From an uncultured Clostridium sp. (lineage in GTDB: Bacteria; Cyanobacteriota; Vampirovibrionia; Gastranaerophilales; Gastranaerophilaceae), in contig CAJMDF010000036.1 in assembly GCA_905212085.1 (NCBI GenBank), positions 1 to 20,282 of the forward strand: a DNA stretch of 20,282 bases, in the 5' to 3' direction. The notes beneath the pieces were generated by a model that worked only from the letters and a program-made list of their open reading frames with translations, had not been told where the DNA came from and did not search any database. Shown in pieces: positions 8,138 through 14,667 of the stretch. The position numbers and the translations under genes were made by a program. Positions within the stretch are counted from its first letter, which is position 1; each line of letters opens with the position of its first letter.

Positions 8138-8646
8138 TTAAAAGAAATATCCGTAACCCCGTTTTTTATAGTGGATATTTTTATGTTTTGTATATCCTCT
8201 TTACCTTTTATAATAATATCATGTAATTGTGATGAGGCAACTGAACCCTTTTTAGGCTTTAGGCCAATAGTCCATAAGCCGTTATTTTTTTCATAGTACA
8301 AATTGAAATTCTTATCTAAATAAGAATAATTTTTATTTGAAATGGCGACAATAATATCATTAATTTGCTTGTTTTGAGAAGATGTATAAGATACAGTAGA
8401 CCTAATCGGGTATAGTGTTTCAAAAATCGCACCTTTATTCTTTATAAACTGAAAGTTTCCGCCTGATTTCAAAACAGTTTCACCAATTCTTTTTTCTTGG
8501 GTAAATTTGCAGTATGCATCCCCTAACTTTGGCATCTGCTGAGCTATCGCTTTGCTTGTAGAAAGATGATTAAACACATCTTCGACCGCAAAACACAAAT
8601 TTATTCCGCATAATATTGAAATCAATAATATTAAAAATTTACGCAT
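8122..8646 (-). CDS. apeL: LolA-like periplasmic outer-membrane lipoprotein carrier (ApeL-like)
   Basis: Predicted 174-residue secreted protein. MRKFLILLISILCGINLCFA at the N-terminus is a clear signal peptide with a cleavage site after CFA. The mature part has the LolA-like pattern, including FTQEKRIGETVLKSGGNFQF, which matches the F-x-Q-x-K...SGxFxF region of LolA-type proteins. The ATG at 8646 was preferred to the longer frame because it starts directly at the signal peptide and overlaps the thioesterase stop by 8 bp. In APE systems this protein is thought to carry the hydrophobic product across the periplasm. A role for housekeeping lipoproteins is less likely given its tight coupling to the exporter gene. 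Confidence 0.9.
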   Translation of the reverse strand: MRKFLILLISILCGINLCFAVEDVFNHLSTSKAIAQQMPKLGDAYCKFTQEKRIGETVLKSGGNFQFIKNKGAIFETLYPIRSTVSYTSSQNKQINDIIVAISNKNYSYLDKNFNLYYEKNNGLWTIGLKPKKGSVASSQLHDIIIKGKEDIQNIKISTIKNGVTDISFKCETN

Positions 8647-9052
8647 AAGCCTCCAATTTTTCAACAAATCTTTTTGGAGCAGTATATACACTCTCTCTTG
8701 TCGTTGTATCTACACATATTTGCATACTCTTAGCTTTAAAGATTTTTTCACCGCTTTCACAATCATAAATTTCATACTTGATATTCAAAGCAGGCTCATA
8801 ATCCACAATAGTTGATACAACTTTTAATTTTTGCATAAATTTTGCCGATTTAATAAATTTTAAATCCATAGTAGCGACAGGATAAGCATACCCGTCAGCT
8901 CTCATATCATCGTATGTGTAACCTATTTTTGAGAGCAAATCACATCTTGCAACCTCTAAGTATTTTACATAATTGCCATGCCAGACGACATCCATAGGAT
9001 CTAAATCATAAAAAGGCACATCGATAAAAGTTTCTGCAAAAATATTTTTCAT
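8639..9052 (-). CDS. apeK: 4-hydroxybenzoyl-CoA-type acyl thioesterase (ApeK-like)
   Basis: Hot-dog thioesterase of the YbgC/4HBT family, 137 residues from the ATG at 9052. The active-site segment FYDLDPMDVVWHGNYVKYLEVAR holds the catalytic Asp (D18 by comparison with YDxDxxGVVYHxxY of YbgC) followed by H25 and N27. The start at 9052 matches the family N-terminus (MKNIFAETFIDVPF) and leaves 7 bp after the ligase-dehydratase gene; a longer frame back to 9118 would overlap that gene and adds no conserved residues. In APE clusters this enzyme is proposed to release stalled or finished acyl chains from the ACP. No ribosome-binding site is apparent, so coupling to the upstream gene is likely. Confidence 0.9.
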   Translation of the reverse strand: MKNIFAETFIDVPFYDLDPMDVVWHGNYVKYLEVARCDLLSKIGYTYDDMRADGYAYPVATMDLKFIKSAKFMQKLKVVSTIVDYEPALNIKYEIYDCESGEKIFKAKSMQICVDTTTRESVYTAPKRFVEKLEAYA

Positions 9053-9059
9053 ACCATTA

Positions 9060-10358
9060 TTATAAAACAAAAGTCCCTGAAGAAAAAATAACTTCATCTT
9101 TCGTAAACTTATACTCAACAGCTTTATCAGTCTTGCATAAAGTCAATCGGACTTTCTCATCAGGCTTAATTATTGATGAAAACTTAACTTTTTTAACCTT
9201 TTGCGGAACAAAATCAAGATGAAAAATATCTTTTATAAATTCTTTTACAAAAAATAATTGAACAACACCAGGTAAAATAGGCATTTGAGGGAAATGTCCT
9301 TCAAAAAAGTTGCTGTTTTTAGGGAAAATCAAATCCAAAGAAGCACTATCTACATTTATCATAAAATCAATGACATTAGGATATGTCACATTGGTATTAA
9401 AGATTTCTGCAATCCTTGCTAAATTAGTCTTTCCCCTTTGATTAACAGGCAAATCATATAAAAATCTCCATTTCTTTGGCAACACTCTTTCATATTTTGT
9501 CATTGTGAGCGAATGCGAAGCAAGCCAGCTATTTTTAATTTTCTTTACTAACTCAAGTTTCCCGTTTTCTTCTAAAAATTTACGGCCATTTTCATTCAAC
9601 ACAACTGCTGCACACAATTTATCATCAAGCTTTAAGCAATATGATTTTTCAATAAATTCATCTGAATTTAAAATATTTTCTATCTCGTTTAACGAAATAC
9701 GTTTCTCCTGAATTTTAACAATCCTGTCTTTGCGACCTTTTACCCTAAAACCATCATCGAAAAATTCAAGTTCATCACTTAATTCTAATTCATCTTCATC
9801 AAAATACGGTGATGAAATTTTCCCGTCATTGTAATGGACATTTTCAAAAAAACGTAAATTATCTTTAGCAGACTGCCTGTGAGCAATTATACCGGCCTCT
9901 GTACTTCCGTAAATTTCTGTCACAGCATCTGAAATCCCTTGCAAATACTCAAATAATTCATCATTTAAAGAAGCACCTGCAGAAAAAATCATTTTGGGCT
10001 TACGTTTGAATGTGAAATTATATTTTGCTAGCTTTTCCAAAAAAGATGGTGTCGATACAAATACATAATTCTCGTAATCTTTAATATCTTCAGGATACAA
10101 AACTCTTTCACTGTCGACAACACAGCCTAAAACTTTAGGCAGCATAACCGTAAAAGTAGTACCATACATATAATCAGGATTTACTGTCGATACAAATACA
10201 GTATCAGCCGGAAAATTAAACAATTTTGCTAAATCTTGCCCCTCTTTCAAAACACATTCATAGCTTTTTTCTATAATTTTCGGCTCACCTGTGGAACCTG
10301 ATGTATTAAAAATAAACGTTTTTTTACCCTCTTCGTTGATTATCTTATAATTTGTCAT
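9060..10358 (-). CDS. apeH: Acyl/aryl-ACP ligase fused to hot-dog dehydratase (ApeH-ApeI-like)
   Basis: Adenylating ligase joined to a FabZ-like dehydratase, about 432 residues. Ligase motifs: P-loop FNTSGSTGEPK, IYGSTEAG, GRKDRIVKIQEKRIS, and the C-terminal PVNQRGK with the catalytic Lys. The last ~100 residues hold FFEGHFPQMPILPGV, the dehydratase motif with its catalytic His (codon at 9294-9296). Expected role: ATP-dependent loading of an aryl acid on an ACP, and dehydration of 3-hydroxyacyl-ACP. Oddities: the P-loop begins only about 18 residues from the start, so most of the usual N-terminal part (about 90-100 residues in related ligases) is missing; 64-bp repeats lie at the 5' end; and a palindromic genome repeat is read in frame at 9499-9530. 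The ATG at 10358 was chosen; TTG at 10403 is an alternative. Confidence 0.88.
   Translation of the reverse strand: MTNYKIINEEGKKTFIFNTSGSTGEPKIIEKSYECVLKEGQDLAKLFNFPADTVFVSTVNPDYMYGTTFTVMLPKVLGCVVDSERVLYPEDIKDYENYVFVSTPSFLEKLAKYNFTFKRKPKMIFSAGASLNDELFEYLQGISDAVTEIYGSTEAGIIAHRQSAKDNLRFFENVHYNDGKISSPYFDEDELELSDELEFFDDGFRVKGRKDRIVKIQEKRISLNEIENILNSDEFIEKSYCLKLDDKLCAAVVLNENGRKFLEENGKLELVKKIKNSWLASHSLTMTKYERVLPKKWRFLYDLPVNQRGKTNLARIAEIFNTNVTYPNVIDFMINVDSASLDLIFPKNSNFFEGHFPQMPILPGVVQLFFVKEFIKDIFHLDFVPQKVKKVKFSSIIKPDEKVRLTLCKTDKAVEYKFTKDEVIFSSGTFVL
9499..9530 (-). repeat. Palindromic genome repeat (module A) inside the ligase reading frame
   Basis: These 32 bp match the start of the A module at 2831-2862 with three mismatches (GTCATTGTGAGC, then GCGAAGCAA...CCAGC). 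On the coding strand they encode SWLASHSLTMT, directly before the conserved LPKKWRF of the ligase C-terminal subdomain. Reading frame and flanking motifs stay intact, so the repeat appears to have inserted without breaking the gene. Confidence 0.85.
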
Positions 10359-10457
10359 ATCCCAGTCAGTCGCTATGCTCCCCTTTTTTACCCTGTTCGC
10401 CAATTGTCTTATGATTTCCTATATCTCTGTCAGTCGCTATGCTCCCTTTTTTACCCT
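10321..10457. repeat. Tandem repeat at the apeG/apeH junction
   Basis: Two imperfect units of 64 bp (10321-10384) and 63 bp (10385-10447) are followed by the first bases of a third. They share TTTTTACCCT and CAGTCGCTATGCTCCC. The distal unit read in its own frame encodes GSIATDRDIGNHKTIGEQGKK, similar to GSIATDWDMTNYKIINEEGKK of the proximal unit. A run of four G on the coding strand at the unit junction (three G at the other junction) shifts the frame by one base and leads to a stop. Confidence 0.8.
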
Positions 10458-10867
10458 CTGTCATATTTTGCTCTCAAAATAATTCTTACAATATATTCTA
10501 CCCCGAACATCAAACCTAAGGCAATATATGAAATGCAAGCGTTATACAAAGTCCAAATTTTTGGGGACATAAAAACTGTTGTAAAAGAAATTGACAAATT
10601 TATAAATAAAAAAACACACCATACATAAGTAAGTTTTCTTGTATAATTTCTTGAGAATTCTGACAATTCACCATCCATCTTTTTGGCAATTTTTTGTATT
10701 ACCGTCTCTTTGCAAAAAAGCGATGAGAAAAAGACACAAAAAATAAAACTGTTCACAATGACAGGGTAAAATTTTAAAACATACACTTTGCTAAAATGAA
10801 AAAGGCAAACAATAAACAAAGTTCCGACAAACGGCAATAAAGGTTTGATTTTCTTTATATAACCCAT
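10451..10867 (-). CDS. apeG: COG4648-like inner-membrane protein (ApeG-like)
   Basis: Small integral membrane protein of about 138 residues with four hydrophobic segments: LLPFVGTLFIVCLFHF, FYPVIVNSFIFCVFFSSLF, YVWCVFLFINLSISFTTVF and ISYIALGLMFGVEYIVRIIL. Its position after the two ACP genes and before the acyl ligase, together with size and topology, matches the conserved membrane protein of aryl-polyene clusters, whose biochemical role is not established. The middle segment FCKETVIQKIAKKMDGELSEFSRNYTRKLTYVW resembles that family. I chose the ATG at 10867, preceded by AGGTGG at a 4-bp distance; ATG 10882 (GGAAGG upstream) and TTG 10894 are possible. The stop lies within the tandem repeat region shared with the ligase 5' end. 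Confidence 0.83.
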   Translation of the reverse strand: MGYIKKIKPLLPFVGTLFIVCLFHFSKVYVLKFYPVIVNSFIFCVFFSSLFCKETVIQKIAKKMDGELSEFSRNYTRKLTYVWCVFLFINLSISFTTVFMSPKIWTLYNACISYIALGLMFGVEYIVRIILRAKYDRG

Positions 10868-10903
10868 TTGCCCACCTGACATATTGCCTTCCAATCTGCC
10901 AAG

Positions 10904-11155
10904 TTACAGCAATTCTTCAATAGCAGATACAACATCATCAATTGTTCTGATTTGCTTAAAGTTTTCAGGAGAAATCTTTTTCTCAGTGAATTCTTGCAAT
11001 TTTACAGCCAAATCAACCGCATCAATGCTATCAAGTTCCAAATCTTCAAACAAATTTGCATCTAATACAAGTTTTTCTGGCTCAATTTCAAAATCATCAG
11101 CCAGAATACTTTTTAATCTATCAAAAATTTGTTCTCTTGTGTATTTTTTAGCCAT
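10904..11155 (-). CDS. apeF: Acyl carrier protein (ApeF-like)
   Basis: Acidic 83-residue ACP with the 4'-phosphopantetheine attachment motif LELDSIDAVDLA; the modified Ser is S43. Helix I (TREQIFDRLKSILADDF) and the ENLFEDL-type loop before the DSI motif are normal. It starts the base after the stop of the preceding ACP gene, so the two are certainly cotranscribed. In characterised APE systems two ACPs are present and have different tasks (starter loading versus elongation); which of the two does which cannot be told here. A phosphopantetheinyl transferase is not in this window. Confidence 0.95.
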   Translation of the reverse strand: MAKKYTREQIFDRLKSILADDFEIEPEKLVLDANLFEDLELDSIDAVDLAVKLQEFTEKKISPENFKQIRTIDDVVSAIEELL

Positions 11156-11410
11156 TTAACTAACCTTATTTCTTATAAAATCAGCAATTGTTTTAACTGA
11201 ATAAAAATATTTTTTATTTTCTTCTTTGTTGTCGCTCAAATCAACATTATACTTTTTCTTTAACGCCATACCGAGTTCCAACGCATCAATGCTGTCAAGA
11301 CCAAGCCCACTGATAAATAACGGCTCATCATCTTTAATATCATCGACAGTTATATCCTCTAATTCAAGCGACTCAATGATTAGAGTTTTAATTTCATTTT
11401 CCAAGCACAT
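11156..11410 (-). CDS. apeE: Acyl carrier protein (ApeE-like)
   Basis: 84-residue acidic ACP. The phosphopantetheine motif is GLGLDSIDALELG with S40 as the carrier Ser. The C-terminal half (VDLSDNKEENKKYFYSVKTIADFIRNKV) gives the usual fourth helix. It differs enough from the following ACP (longer loop after helix II, KKKYNVDLSDN) to be a separate functional type rather than a recent duplication. ATG at 11410 is preceded by AGGTG about 9 bp upstream and by a good sigma-70-type promoter at 11460-11432, so this gene probably opens the main biosynthetic operon running to 2888. Confidence 0.95.
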   Translation of the reverse strand: MCLENEIKTLIIESLELEDITVDDIKDDEPLFISGLGLDSIDALELGMALKKKYNVDLSDNKEENKKYFYSVKTIADFIRNKVS

Positions 11411-11431
11411 CTTAATTCACCTATATTAATA

Positions 11432-11460
11432 TTTATAACTTAATTAATTAGTAAAGTCAA
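11432..11460 (-). promoter_or_regulatory. Sigma-70-type promoter for the main polyene operon
   Basis: On the - strand, TTGACT (11460-11455) and TATAAA (11437-11432) are separated by exactly 17 bp. The start point would be near 11425, giving a leader of about 15 bases with AGGTG. It lies between the repeat pair and the first ACP gene. Confidence 0.65.
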
Positions 11461-11508
11461 ATTCATAATTAACTTATATAGCAATTTAACTTGAAACTCA
11501 CTAACTCT

Positions 11509-11655
11509 GTCACCCTGAACTTGATTCAGGGTCCCGCATAATTTCAAGATTCCGAAATTAATTCGGAATGACGGGAATTGTATATACTTTTGTCACTCTG
11601 AACTTGATTCAGAGTCCCACATAATTTCAAGATTCCGAAACGAGTTCGGAATAAC
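11509..11655. repeat. Two tandem B-type palindromic repeats
   Basis: Copies at 11509-11572 and 11592-11655, 64 bp each, with the same two-hairpin plan as the B modules of the left arrays. Stem arms change together: CCCTGAA/TTCAGGG in the first and CTCTGAA/TTCAGAG in the second. They occupy the gap between the acyltransferase stop (11674) and the promoter at 11460-11432, where hairpins could attenuate read-through from apeC-apeD or stabilise an mRNA end. Confidence 0.9.
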
Positions 11656-11673
11656 AAGAAATTCTATATTATT

Positions 11674-12471
11674 TTAATTTTGCATAAAGTCAAATTTGAT
11701 TTTTTCAGAAATTGCTTTTCTCAGCTTAATTTCTGATTTTTCATCAAAGTCAGACAATTTTATCGGATCCAGCTGACTTATTGTGTAAGTAATTAATCTG
11801 TCTGAAGCATCATATATCGGCTGCCCTTTTTGCAAAAACGGGTAATCGCATTTAATAGTTACGGGCACAATATCTGCACCTGATGCAATTTGCAATGCGG
11901 CTGCACCTTTATGAATTTTCAAGTCTTCACCCTCTACTGTCCTTGTACCTGTTGGAAAAATTATAATATTATATCCGTCATTTAATACTTCAGTAGAAAT
12001 TTTTTTAAATTCATCTAATTCAACATTATTCGGAATATAAACGTTTTTTATAATATTTTTCAAAAATATATTATTCAACAACTCTTTTTTCGCCAAACAT
12101 AAAGAATTATCATAAAGCCCGATAAGTATCATAATATCAATAAATGTCGGGTGAGTTGAAACTATTATTTTCCCTCTTACTTGCTCAAAATTCTTCAAAT
12201 CAATTTTGATTAGTCCGAGTATAACAAAAAGATTTGTATAAAAATGCCAAAGTTTGTGAATTAATCTAGAAAATCTTTCACGCTTTCTTTTGTCTTCTTT
12301 AGCGTTTTTTATAGAATTTTCAATACTACTATGGGAAGTTGAATTTTCAGTTTTTTCAAATTTCATAAAAATTTGCAGCAGAGGTAATACTACAAAACCC
12401 AGAAAAAATGAGCAAATTCCGAATATGGAAAATAATAATACAACGCCAAAACCTCTTAAAAATCTAATCAT
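11674..12471 (-). CDS. apeD: PlsC-type 1-acylglycerol-3-phosphate acyltransferase-like (ApeD-like)
   Basis: Membrane-bound acyltransferase of 265 residues. An N-terminal TM segment (~8-35) is followed by the active-site H-x4-D motif in STHPTFID (H107, D112). The second block is FPTGTRT (~172-178), with Thr at the place of the Glu in the common PEGTR motif. The downstream KGAAALQIASGADIVPVTI region matches the fourth block. Expected role: acyl transfer to a glycerophospholipid-like anchor for the polyene. The ATG at 12471 has GGAGAGAG about 4 bp upstream and overlaps the apeC-like stop by 8 bp. The downstream 263-bp gap with repeats separates this pair from the ACP operon. Confidence 0.9.
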   Translation of the reverse strand: MIRFLRGFGVVLLFSIFGICSFFLGFVVLPLLQIFMKFEKTENSTSHSSIENSIKNAKEDKRKRERFSRLIHKLWHFYTNLFVILGLIKIDLKNFEQVRGKIIVSTHPTFIDIMILIGLYDNSLCLAKKELLNNIFLKNIIKNVYIPNNVELDEFKKISTEVLNDGYNIIIFPTGTRTVEGEDLKIHKGAAALQIASGADIVPVTIKCDYPFLQKGQPIYDASDRLITYTISQLDPIKLSDFDEKSEIKLRKAISEKIKFDFMQN

Positions 12472-13048
12472 TTACTCTCTCCATAATATATAAAGGACAA
12501 ATATATCGACCACCCTTTAAAAATTCGGTAAAACTGTTAGATTCTAATTTTTCATTATTGCTTGTTATCCTGACGCGCTCACCATCTTTTTCATCTATTA
12601 ATATTGAAATACTCTCATATCTGTCAACTGATTCTGCGTAACAAAAAAGAGTTTTCCCTCTATTCATTACAGCATCTAAAAGTCCACAAGCGAAAGTATC
12701 TTCTCCGGCAGCAACAGAATTATAAGAATGATGCAAATTCTTCAAAAGCGAAAAAAATCCGATTGTAGAATTATGAACAGAAAAACTAAAACCTGTCGGA
12801 GATATTTCATTTTCTTCATTTTTTTGTCTAATAAGTTTCAAAACTCTTTCTAATTCGCCATATCGAGAAGCGTAACACAATTTCAAATCATCACTGCCCT
12901 CATAGCATTCTAACATTGTACTCAATGCAATTTTGCCAACAGGAGACAATTTTCTCCTCATAAGCATCGGCACTTGAGACAAATCAATATTTTCACCGAC
13001 AGAATAAGAAATCTTTTTTATAAAAAATTCCAGATTAATTCCATTCAT
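12464..13048 (-). CDS. apeC: Beta-ketoacyl synthase-like protein, ApeC type (chain-length-factor-like)
   Basis: 194 residues, matching the short ketosynthase-like proteins of APE clusters (N-terminal ketosynthase-like domain). Recognisable blocks are MRRKLSPVGKIALSTMLEC, YASRYGELERVLKLI, SPTGFSFSVHNSTIGFFSL and VAAGEDTFACGLLDA. The nucleophile loop and the two catalytic His of active ketosynthases are absent, as expected for a partner subunit. In characterised APE systems ApeC pairs with ApeO, here probably the N-terminal part of the divergent gene at 13063. A TAATAT box ends 6 bp before the ATG, and no ribosome-binding site is visible, so a leaderless transcript is possible. The 14-bp gap to the divergent gene keeps both KS partners under neighbouring control. 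Confidence 0.88.
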   Translation of the reverse strand: MNGINLEFFIKKISYSVGENIDLSQVPMLMRRKLSPVGKIALSTMLECYEGSDDLKLCYASRYGELERVLKLIRQKNEENEISPTGFSFSVHNSTIGFFSLLKNLHHSYNSVAAGEDTFACGLLDAVMNRGKTLFCYAESVDRYESISILIDEKDGERVRITSNNEKLESNSFTEFLKGGRYICPLYIMERVND

Positions 13049-13062
13049 GCTAACATATTATC
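12996..13062. promoter_or_regulatory. Compact divergent promoter region between apeC and apeO
   Basis: The two start codons face each other across 14 bp, so the promoters must lie inside or at the edge of the genes. Toward apeO: CCGACA (12996-13001), 17 bp, TATAAA (13019-13024), within the apeC coding region. Toward apeC: TAATAT (13060-13055 on the - strand) six bases before the ATG. Both genes begin ATGAAT, which by itself creates the inverted repeat ATTCATG/CATGAAT. Confidence 0.35.
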
Positions 13063-14628
13063 ATGAATGAGATTTATATTACAGATGCCTGTGCATTATT
13101 TGCTGATAAACTAACGCCTGATGAAAAAATCGTTAAAGGCAGTAAATTTTATTTCGGCAAATTGGAAAAAGATTTTGAACAAATACAAGAACCTAATTAT
13201 AACTTGAGATGCAACAGACTTTTAAAATTTCTTGTTGACAAACTTGATTTATCAGAATACGACAAATCAGAAATCGGAATTGTAATAGGAACTACAAATT
13301 CAGGAATAGAAGAATACGAAACAACAGAAAATAAACACCATGCAGAACTTGGAAACCCTGCTGAATTTTTAAAATGGTATTTAGGCACAACAAACTATGC
13401 AGCTAGCGTATCAACAGCCTGCACATCAGGGATTAAAGCATTTGCAACAGCAATAAGACTTTTAGAAAATAATGTCTGCAAAGCTGTAATTGCAGGTGGA
13501 GTGGATACATTAGCTAGTATGCCAACTTACGGGTTTGACGCTCTGGAAGTTTTATCACATGAAAAAACAAATCCATTTTCCAAAAACCGCAACGGCATAA
13601 GTCTTGGAGAAGGTGGAGCATTGTTTTTGCTGACGCAAAAGAAAGCAGATAGTCAAGATGACAAGAAGGCAAGCGATTATATCCAACTGTTAGGAATAGG
13701 AGAAACCTCTGATGCTTATCATTCTGCAACACCTGACCCTGAAGGGACTCAAGCATCAATTGCAATTCAAAAAGCTCTTGATGAAGCAAAATTGTCACCT
13801 GATGACATTGATTACATAAATCTACATGGTACAGGTACAATTTCAAATGATTTAATGGAAGCAAACGCTATTTATAAAATTTTCCAAGATAAAGTCCCGA
13901 CTAGTTCAACAAAACCAATAACAGGTCATTGTCTTGGTGCTGCTGCATCTATTGAGACTTTTATCTGCTACGAAATTTTGAAAGGTAAAAGGAAATTACC
14001 GATACACAATTTTGACGGTCAATATGACGATAAATTACCTAAAATTAATTTAGTAAATGAAAATTCCGAATATGGAGAAATAAATACTTGCATGTGCACA
14101 TCATTCGGCTTTGGCGGAACAAATGCAGTAATTATTTTAGGCAAAGGAAATACAAAAAATAAAGAAGAAAAATACAATTTATCAAATATTTTACCTCACG
14201 AAAAACCAATGATTTTAATTGACGACATTTTGCAAATTGATATGAAAAACCAATTTGCAAAAGCTTCTGTCACAATAAATGAAGATAAGGTATTTTTTGA
14301 TAAATCGATTAACGGAATTTCCCCGCTTGTCGGAATTGAATTTATGGCTCAAACCATCGGCTGTTATGCATATTTTAAAGCCGGAGAAACAATACCTAAA
14401 ATCGGATTTCTACTTGGAACAAGATTATATGAAAATTCGTTAGAAAAATTTGAAAACGGTAAAACATATACTATCACTGCAAAAGAAATTTACGGGGACA
14501 ACGAACTTGTTTCATTCGAATGTTTAATTTATAATGATAATCAAGAGGTGGCTAAAGCGGTTATTAATGCATTTCAACCGGCAGATGCCGAAAAATATAT
14601 AACGAAAACGGGAACAAGCGGTAATTAA
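13063..14628 (+). CDS. apeO: Beta-ketoacyl-ACP synthase fused to ApeP-like dehydratase domain
   Basis: 521-residue two-domain enzyme. The ketosynthase (~1-365) has a complete catalytic triad: C120 in STACTSG, H255 in NLHGTGT and H289 in TGHCLG. From about 372 the protein continues as a hot-dog domain beginning ILPHEKPMILIDDI (H379) with GISPLVGIEFMAQTIGCYAYF (E426). This matches stand-alone ApeP dehydratases, which usually follow apeO as a separate gene. It therefore joins the elongating KS (partner of ApeC) with one half of the dehydratase pair. No stop, frameshift or obvious long linker separates them. No ribosome-binding site precedes the ATG, and the gene is followed after 39 bp by the ketoreductase. 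Confidence 0.93.
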   Translation: MNEIYITDACALFADKLTPDEKIVKGSKFYFGKLEKDFEQIQEPNYNLRCNRLLKFLVDKLDLSEYDKSEIGIVIGTTNSGIEEYETTENKHHAELGNPAEFLKWYLGTTNYAASVSTACTSGIKAFATAIRLLENNVCKAVIAGGVDTLASMPTYGFDALEVLSHEKTNPFSKNRNGISLGEGGALFLLTQKKADSQDDKKASDYIQLLGIGETSDAYHSATPDPEGTQASIAIQKALDEAKLSPDDIDYINLHGTGTISNDLMEANAIYKIFQDKVPTSSTKPITGHCLGAAASIETFICYEILKGKRKLPIHNFDGQYDDKLPKINLVNENSEYGEINTCMCTSFGFGGTNAVIILGKGNTKNKEEKYNLSNILPHEKPMILIDDILQIDMKNQFAKASVTINEDKVFFDKSINGISPLVGIEFMAQTIGCYAYFKAGETIPKIGFLLGTRLYENSLEKFENGKTYTITAKEIYGDNELVSFECLIYNDNQEVAKAVINAFQPADAEKYITKTGTSGN

Positions 14629-14667
14629 AAATTTTAAAAAATTTTATAAAAAGGATAGGTTAGCGAA

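Noticed and set aside
10375..10400. A6G4 run as a dnaX-like -1 frameshift signal
   Set aside because: Joining the two frames needs a +1 (or -2) shift, not -1, and no stimulatory hairpin was seen.
10404..10628. 74-residue + strand frame across the apeG 3' end and the tandem repeat
   Set aside because: Antisense to apeG and made partly of repeat DNA; no start signal.
13043..13068. ATTCATG/CATGAAT inverted repeat as an operator
   Set aside because: It follows automatically from two divergent genes that both begin ATGAAT, so it is not evidence of a binding site.
13514..13864. 116-residue - strand frame inside the ketosynthase-dehydratase gene
   Set aside because: Antisense to conserved ketosynthase motifs, with Leu/His/Gln-rich shadow composition.
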